Source: Serilophus lunatus | Lineage: Eukaryota; Chordata; Aves; Passeriformes; Eurylaimidae | Direction: 5' to 3' | Assembly: GCA_013399895.1 (NCBI GenBank) | Contig: VXBA01001255.1 | Location: 992,001 to 1,056,000 of the forward strand | DNA length: 64,000 nt | In this document: positions 50,901 through 59,900 of the stretch, one piece after another | Layout of the letters: each line of letters opens with the position of its first letter | Position numbering within the stretch: the first letter of the stretch is position 1 | Program-made: the position numbers and the translations under genes | Notes under the pieces: model-generated | The model's input: only the letters and a program-made list of their open reading frames with translations | Database searches by the model: none | Told to the model about the DNA's origin: nothing

Positions 50901-53900
50901 AATTGCTCTCCAAGCAGCGGTGCCCAAGCTATCTCTGCAACAAGAAGCAATGTAACCCTACTGGCGTGGTGCTGAGTCACCACTGATTAGCCGTGAAAAA
51001 CAACTTAATACAGATGATGTCATATTTTTTGGCATATGGCTCTGCTTTGCACTGTACTGCATTAAATACAAAGAAATACCAGGACTGTAAAGTGTTAGTT
51101 TCAAAGTTATTTAAAACTGTGCTTCATCGCCCATCTGGATGTGACCTTTAAGATTTCAATACAAATACATCCATGGAAACCTCACCTATTTGCTATTGAT
51201 TTCATATGCCTGATTCTCAAAAAAGACAAGAATGGTACAGAATGAAAAAGCTGACCAAGAGGGTAAGTCAGACAGGAAGATTTCCAAAGGTGCCATTACA
51301 ATTCTCTCAAAATCTGTAGTGTGATAATTTCTGAAAATTTCTGATGACTTATTTCCTTTGCTCGGTTTTCATTTTCAATATTTTTTCTTTCAAATTCATA
51401 AAGAGCCCTTCATGAAACATGCTAAGGGGAGAGAGGGGGGAGAATACTGGAAAGAAAACCTAAAGCAAACTGACCCAATCAAGGTGGACATCACACAAGA
51501 ACACAACTAGAACAAAGCCTGTGCTTCAGATTGCCCAGTTCTGTAGACAAGAAGGAGAGGCTATGCAGAAGGACCTTCATACTCTAAGAAGGCAGGTTTT
51601 TCTGTCTAATACCATCTGCCTAAAGGCTAAGTATGGAACCCCAAGAGTCTGACAGATGTTTTCTGATGGAGACCTAGTCTCATAGTTCACTGAAGGAAGA
51701 CCATTTGTCCATCCCATCTCACAGTAGGTTACTATGACTCTAAAATGAAAATTCCCTTCTTGAGAATGGCAGGGTTCTTTTGGTAAAGGCAAATGAGGGT
51801 GGTAAGGATGGATGAGAGCTCTCTTATGTGAGACAAGAAAAGGGGTCGTGGGTTGTGCAGAAGGCAACACAACCTGCCAAGTGGAATGTATTGAGCAGCC
51901 TAACTCTAAGTGACAGCCTTGCGAGGGCAGCCGCTGGAGCAGCCCAGGGGCACAGGGAGGGAGTGGAAAACAAATTGAGCTGACATGAATGCAGGAAGTG
52001 GAAAAGCATTGCAAGAGCCTGAATTCTTTCCTTTTACATTGTTATAAGTTGTGAGAATACTAAATAGAGAACATATTTTTTAAACTCACATACTCTAAGC
52101 AGACAGATGGTTTTTTGTAGTGAGATGACTTATTAGTTGGAGTGCAGTAATGCTTAGAGTCTCTAGAGTCAACTGGATATGGTGTAAAAACCGACCTTTC
52201 CACTCCAAGCCAAACACTTAAAAGTTACTGCCCAATGCCATCCCACATACTCCCTGTGTTAGCATTCTCTTCCTCACCTCTGATGCACACCTTTTCCATC
52301 TCTATCCTTTTAGATATCATCAACAGATATTTTTCCAGTTGGTTTGTGTTCCATCATAGTGCTGGTCACTTTGTGTTCCTCCTCTAGCTCCCATAGCTTA
52401 TTTCACATACAGACATCTCAGTCTGTTTTTCAAAGTTTTCAGCAATTGTCTCTACCTTTTTTGCTGCTACAATCAGGCTACTAAAATTATTATTATCAAC
52501 AAATTCATTGGGTTTGTGTCTCCCTGTCATTGCCTATTACCCAGCTGTGCTACCTGCTGCAAACCTAGGGAAAGGCAACCATGACATGAAGCATTTAAAA
52601 CATAGGTAGAAGACAAAGCATAGGTGGCAAAGCCCATTGCTCTGCTCACTGACATTGTTTTTACAATTCTGCTAGATTTCATTACTTGCTTCCTAATATT
52701 TTCAAGCTAGCACTTTTATGTTTCTCTCTTTATTTTCCCCCTCAGTCCGTAGTAAAATTTCTCATAAACATCCTTAAACTCATTTTTTGGCTGTTCTGCA
52801 AAGCTCACCTGAACCGTCTCCAATTTCATGACACATATAAACTAGCTATTAATGGCTGTCCCTGATCAGAAGTGGGATGAAGTATTACAACATAAGGATC
52901 ATGCTAGATACCATTCACAAACCTAGGGATAGTCACAGATTTGCTCATCTTCAATAGCAAGGAGCAATGGAGAAAGAGAAACATCCTCAAGAGAGATATT
53001 CAAAACACCTCACTTAGAGACTTAAACTACTCTGTAGCAGATGGTGTGAATGTCCCCCCCTTATGAGAAAAGGGTCTTTGTCCTGAAATCCTTATAATCC
53101 ATATGGACAAGATAGACAAAATGTGTAAGGGAATAAACAGATGTATGGGGAAACGAGAAACAGAGAAAAGAAATTACTTGCCCAAGGTCACATAGGAAAT
53201 TTGAGATAGGCCTAAAAATTGAATCAAGATTCTCCTGAGGTTCAGCCGTGTGTTGGAACCTCAAGTCCATCCTCAAAAGCTAACTGATTAACTCTCCCAG
53301 GCAGATACCCATTTCTTGCCAGAATTACTCCTCTGATAACCACTTCACAGCACATGTCAGGTATCAAACTAAACCATCATCTTTGGGATAAAATACCTTG
53401 GTAGCTATTTTATGAAGATTAAGTGTATTCATCTTAGAAAACAAGTGGTATAAGCAAGAAAAAACAAAACCTTGTGAATAGATGGAATTTCATTGCTTTC
53501 CTCCATCATCATTATTCAGAGCTCTCTCAAAAAAAAAAACATGCAAAGAAATTCTGAGTCGCTTTGGAAAAAACACCTCGAGCGTACTGTCAGTAAAGGG
53601 AGGGTTCCGTCTGCTTGCCTTGTGTTTCAACCAGATTCCCTCTTAACTTCTTCAGCTGCCAACTTAGCTGCTATGTACTTATTTCTGTTTCAACTCTGAC
53701 TAAGTTTAGGTTTAAAGACCAGATGCATAGAGGACACAGCATTGCACCCACAGGCTGGGGACCATCTTGTCACCCCAGGAAATGGCAGATCCCATTTTGT
53801 CAAGGAGCTGGAACATTCGTCATTGCTGTGTCGTGAACTACTGCTAGAGACAATTATGCTGAAAAACAGCAGTGGGAAAGCATTAGTTTCTGCCATGGAG

Positions 53901-56900
53901 CAAGGATGGGAGTTAAGCTAGATGTACAATGGGCTATTAAGAATTCACTTAGCTATGCCATAAGGAAAAGCAGAATCATATCAGGAATAGTTTTCTACAG
54001 AAGAAAAAGGAGTAACTGACATAAGGAGGTAAAACTTCGGGTGATGCAGGGGTATACAGTGAGACTAAAGAAGTAAGTGGAGTTTGTGAAATGTTTTAAA
54101 ATTACAGCTATGTCACACTGACAAGGAACAGAATTGCCTCAGAGCACAGGAAAATTCCTTTTCTCCATGTTTTCCCTCAGCAAAATGTCCTTATGGATCC
54201 CAGTTTTATTTCCAAGAACATACATTCCCAGTGCTTTTACTTTGAAAATTTCTCTATCATTCCTAGCTTCTGTGGTCTGTTCTCTACTATTTCTAGAAAT
54301 TTCATTCTGTATTCTGCCTTCATCTCCCATTAAATGTGAACCTCAGATTAGATTTTTAAATAGCTTCTTTCACTCTTGAAGAATTACTATTTTACTTTGT
54401 GCGCTTGGTGCATTTTGTGAACTTGTATCCTTCTCTTTCTACTGCAGACTGCCTGTTCCTGTAAAAACCTAACAAGTGAGTTTAGTTCAGATTTTAGCTA
54501 TTTGCTTTCCCTCAAATTTGCAAGTTGACCACCTGAGACCCTGCATGCTCAGCTGATGATTCCTGTTCCTCTGCCATTACAGCACCTTGCAACAACTTCT
54601 TTCATTGTTTGAGCTCTTCTCCATGTTTTGAAGTGGTACTCAGACAATGAAAGAGACTTCTGGTATGTTTTAACCAATGTTAGGAGAAGAGGAAAAAAAC
54701 CATGGCTAAACATTCCTCTATCCTTATCATGGGGAAAGGCTGATTAAATTCCTTTCCATTCTCGTTCTGGAAGGGCAAAGACTGAGCTACACAGCTAGGT
54801 CAATTGAGGATTTTCGTCATACCCTGCTGAAATCTTGGACCAAGTTCTACAGATGCTCACAGATCTCAGATGCCTACTCCAGCCCAAATCACAGAGCATT
54901 TAAGAAGTGCAAACAAGCTACATCGAGCTTGCACAAGGAGAAGTAATTCTCAGAGCGAGTACATGGTTGCATAGAGAGCAAAATAAAAATGAGCCAGTGT
55001 TTAAATACCAATTTGTGCATAGTGGAGATTCAAGGATGTAAATGCAATCCACAGAGACCAAAAAGCTTCTCTGGGTCAGTTCTCACTATGTCCCTACAAT
55101 TGCCCACATTTCTGCTCCTCCTCTTGACCCTCGTCTGGATTGTTCAAGTTTACCATCCTCAGGGGAAACCCAGCTTTTTCAGGCATATGTGTTTTACTTT
55201 AAATTAAGCTAACTGTGTTCTTGGATGCCCATGAGTATAGCAGCAGATACAACGTGGATAGGAAGGTTTAAGGGAGCAATAACTCTCTCTCTCCATAAGA
55301 ACTGTCCATTCCTGTTTTATACACAGTCATATGACCACTTCCATTATTTAATGGATAACTACACTGACAGCATACCCTTGTATATAAAATACCAAATTTC
55401 TGGAAACTGCTCCATAAGGACTACACAGACCAGTATTGTTGGCTCATTTATAACCACATTTGCAAGTTAGACTTTGATCACTGCACAACAATACTAAGAA
55501 AGACCTTTTTTCACAACTCAAAACTAGAAATTAATGGAAAAAAAAATAATAAAGTTTACTTGCCTTTCTGCCTTTTTTTCCTTCTATCTTGCCAGTCCCC
55601 TAAATATTATACTGCCATATCATACGGAAAACATCTCGTGTTTCTGATAAAATCAGTTATAATTCGAAAAGGTCAAAATGTGGGGTTTTTTAACAGAATA
55701 TGTTCAATTGAGTTAAAACTAGATTATACAGCCTATTTGAAACCCAAAGACTTCTTTACATAGTCCCTTCTATAAAAATAAATGGTTTAATGCCTGCAAA
55801 GTTTTCAGAATGTAATCTTTTTTGGTTTTTACCTCCTAGAAAGATCTAGTTAAAGATGTACTTAGTTAAAAATTTTTAAAAACATGGAGGAAGAAAACAA
55901 ACCCTAATAAATTTAGTCATGTTCTGAAACAACTGTTCTGTCTGACCTCAAGTCCTCCCTATTTATTTTTCCAAACTGGACGGAAGATGAAAGGCTTGTA
56001 TTTTGGTTCAATCAAAAAATCAATTATTTGAACAGCTTCAAATATTTATTCTTTGCTCTTGCAATAGAGCATGACATTCAGTTAAGAGATTATGTAGCAT
56101 TCAGCCACTAAATGTAATGCTGATTCAGAGTCCAGCAAACTTACAGCCTCAAAATGAGAAACTCTTTTTTTTTTTNTGGAAAGCAACATGCAGGTACAAG
56201 ACAGCGGGAGGAAAAGCAGTGTAAATTGCATCACTGATCCTGCCTGGAACAATGTTAGAATTAGTGTAATATAAAAGTTATTGAGAATCCCAAATACAGG
56301 ATTTCTGGGTGTTATCCCACTTCTGTGTATAGATTGTGTCAGCTGAAAAATATGTCAAGATCAGTCTAAGCTTTCTAATTAGATAGAGATCTCCAATTCT
56401 ATTCACATTGCTTATATTTCACTTTCCCTCTTGGAAACTTTTTGCATATAATGATGATTAAAGACTTAGCTATATGTGGATCTATATCAGTAAGTACAGA
56501 GATAGACACAATTTACACTAACACAAAGCTATACATAATATTTGGATGAATGTGTCATTCTCACTTCTGAGCTCAAAGAGAAAATGATAAATGTTAATAA
56601 ATATTAATGTCATCAGACTGGCCTGAAAAGAAATCCGAGCTTTCTTTCCCTTTGAGCCTGTCTCCAGTTATTAGATCCTCTAAAGTTCCTGAGCTACAGT
56701 AGCTCATGCCTCCCATCTAGTGTCCAGAGAATCAACTGCGTAGACACAGCAACCAGCTTCACTTGCTGTTAAAGGGCACACCATTAGTTGTGCAGAAGGA
56801 AGCTGATCCAAGATGCTTAGTTTTGTTCAATAAATTAAATTAAAAAGTTAAATTAAATTAAATTAAATTCATCTAAATTACAATGCCGTATCTTGCAATA

Positions 56901-59900
56901 CCCCCTGGCAGCCCAAGTCTGTTGTACTGCACTCCACGACATACATCACATGGAGAGGGAGCTGCCCTTTCTTTCTCACGTTACTTGGTAGAAAGAAATT
57001 CTTATGGGATATTACCACTCCCACAAATTCCCCCCTTAGGTACTTACTAGGAGACAGTGAATGGGATTTCCTCTCAGATCCGTGTGCGGAGCCTGCAACA
57101 AACTCCAGTCTCTCCCTTTATTGTAGGTGATGAAAGTTTTCACTTGGTTGTCAATCTTCTTGTTAGCCAAGAACATTCCCTTTATCCCTGCTACCTAGGA
57201 AAAATTGACATGGCTGAAAAATAGATCAAGTCTATGCAGGCTCTATGCAAGTGTCCCTCTTTCCCTGTCAAATCCAACAGGGCTCTTGTGGCTGTGTCAG
57301 TGTGGTTGATGTCAGGGCAATAATTACCAAGGTATATCAAAGGGAGGCAAGTTGAGGTGCTGGGCAAAAGATAAAGTCATCACAGGTGGAAAGGTGATAA
57401 ATGGGAAACAAAGCTTGTATTTCAGAATGTCAGTAGCATTATCTGTAAAGTGACAATCTCTCAACTGTGTAGGCATCTTTCCCCCCAAAAATGGGATATG
57501 TACAGGGCAATTATCTGTCTCTTACACAGGAGTAGAAGGAAACGAAGGCAACTTCGGCCTTTCAAAGAAAACAAAACAGCAACACACACACAAACTTGAA
57601 GTTCAATGCTTCTATTCTCATCCAGCCTTCTTCAGACATTTCATCTAAGGATTCCAATGTGTTTCATAAATATCAGTGTTTCAACAGGATGACTTGGAGT
57701 ATAGAGGTATTTTTATTATGGTTTTGTATTTTGAAGAAACCAAAGCACTGGTGACTTAAGCAAGGCCACACAGACTCATAGTTACTGAGCTAGCAATGAG
57801 ATCCTCATCCTTTTATTTTTCCTAGTGTTTTACCCAACAGTTTAAATCCATAGACCTGCAGGAGGATTTTGTAAAGACAAGACACTCCAGTTTCACACTG
57901 GAACCAAGCCCAAAAATATCTTAGTGGGGAGAAAAAAAAATCTCAATCTCAAACCACAACTCACAATGCAGAATGTTCCCATCTTCTCAGCACACTGAAA
58001 ATCAATAGCCTAATAGCTGCTGCAGCTTGCAAATGAATTTGTTAGGCTGTCATTCTGCAATCTGAGTGAGGCAATAAAAAAGGAAGTGAAATCAGGAGAA
58101 AGAGGGGAAAAGTGAGAAACTTTTTGGTTTCTAGCAAGTCTGTTCAGTCATCCACCTCATCTCTTCTTATGATGTAGAACTAGCAGACAAAATCATTCAT
58201 CAAGACTTTTTATTTACAGAGATTATTACTTAAATGGCATCACATGGCAAACAGTTATGCAGCAGATTCAGAGCTTTATCTAGCTCAATTCATTTAATTA
58301 CAAGGCTGGATTTGGATGCTACAGCTACCAGTGAACAGGAGTTTATTGCATTTTTAGTCACATGCTATGAGTGCTTTGGGTACAGTACATTGGTGTTCTT
58401 AGTCATTGGCAATAGAACGAACCCTCCTGCTTGAGCAATGGCACTATATTTCATTTGAAGTTGCATAAAGACTTTGACATGACTTGCTAAAAAGGGCAAT
58501 AGTTTTTAAATTAAGTAGTACTTTATTGCTGAAATAAGCAGGAAAAAAAATCTTTTCAATTTCTTAGCTGGATTGTTTGGTCCTACTCAATTAAGTATTC
58601 AGGATTTCTTTGCTGTAGTGGGAAGGCACCCTGAAAAGACAAGGATGCTCTGTCTCTCAGTGATATTGCATGAATAGACAGGGCTGGAAAAATAACACAA
58701 TTCTGTCTTTACTACCAGAGGCTAGAGCCTATAGTTCCATTTGTACTTGGCTTTGTTGTTGTCCTGAAATAGTTCTATTATATAGTCCCCGTGCAATGCT
58801 GGCCATAAATGATTAAAGAGCATTCTATATATCAGGTGATAAATGTGTACTGAAATCCTGTGAATTTTTCTTTTTATGATTCTAGTCATGGACTGGGACT
58901 CAGAAGCCATTCCCGCGTAAGCAAAGTTAAGTTATACTGTCACTCTTGGACAGCTTTATCTTAAAACACGACAGCACATACTATACATGCTTGTGTACTC
59001 TCAGTTAGAAGAGATACGCCTGTTGCAGATACACAACCATCACACACAGAGTGATCTGTTCATCTTGCTGTTTATACAGCCATATCAGAGAAAGACCTAT
59101 GCAAGGACTGCATTACCACCAGTGGTCAGAGAGAAAAACACTCCATCCAGGAGCTTCCATGCAGGAATTGCAGACAATCCTCACCACCTTGCCTGCATTT
59201 TGTGCAGATACAAGTGCTGGTCTACAGTTTCAGAAAGATTCATACAAGACTCTTGAACACACAACTCAAAAGACATTCTTCACTCCTCACCACCAGCTTC
59301 ATACATCAAACATATACTTTTCAGTAAAGATACATACTGCTAAAAAAATAAGTTCCAGAGTGATGGGCATATATACCAGAGCTCTAGGCACATCTCCTCA
59401 CAGTCAGTTATCCTTTCAGTCATGGATTCCCACAGGCAGGACTGTCTTGCTGAACCAGTTCAACAGAGACCTACCGTGCCATTTTAGAGACATAGGAACT
59501 AGAAAGGGCACTCAGACCAAGTGGTCACTGATTTTCTCTCTTCCCTTACTCTAGGAACTTAATTGTAACACCTGACAAACATTCTGACAGACACATGCAC
59601 ATTAAACAGACCTTTCTCTGGCATCTTCTCAAATAATCATGCTTTTTTAAATACACTGCTGCCACCACAGAAGGACTAATTTTGAAATCCCACCACTTCC
59701 TTTTAATCTATCTATAGATTCTTTTCTTCTCTTGTCTTCATCTCCATTTACCCCTGGAGCACCCATCTTTTCCAACAATCCAACTCACACCACCACATTG
59801 GCTGACTTTCTGTTCCCTTCCAGCTAGAACATCAAATTGAAAGGGAAGTTTGTGCCAGGTTCCATGTCAGCCAATATTCTTTCTATCTAGATAATCAGCA

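Larger units (their letters stand above)
50575..57047 (-). other. SORCS1 intron, 6.5 kb
   Basis: Phase 0 intron. It contains a MIR-like relic (about 53140-53260), an undetermined base at 56176 beside a T run, and an (AAATT)n tract (56831-56869). Short frames in it have no recognisable homology. Confidence 0.85.

Noticed and set aside
59051..59554. 167-codon plus-strand frame as a gene
   Set aside because: No recognisable domain and no splice or promoter context; the length is within what chance gives in 128 kb of strand.
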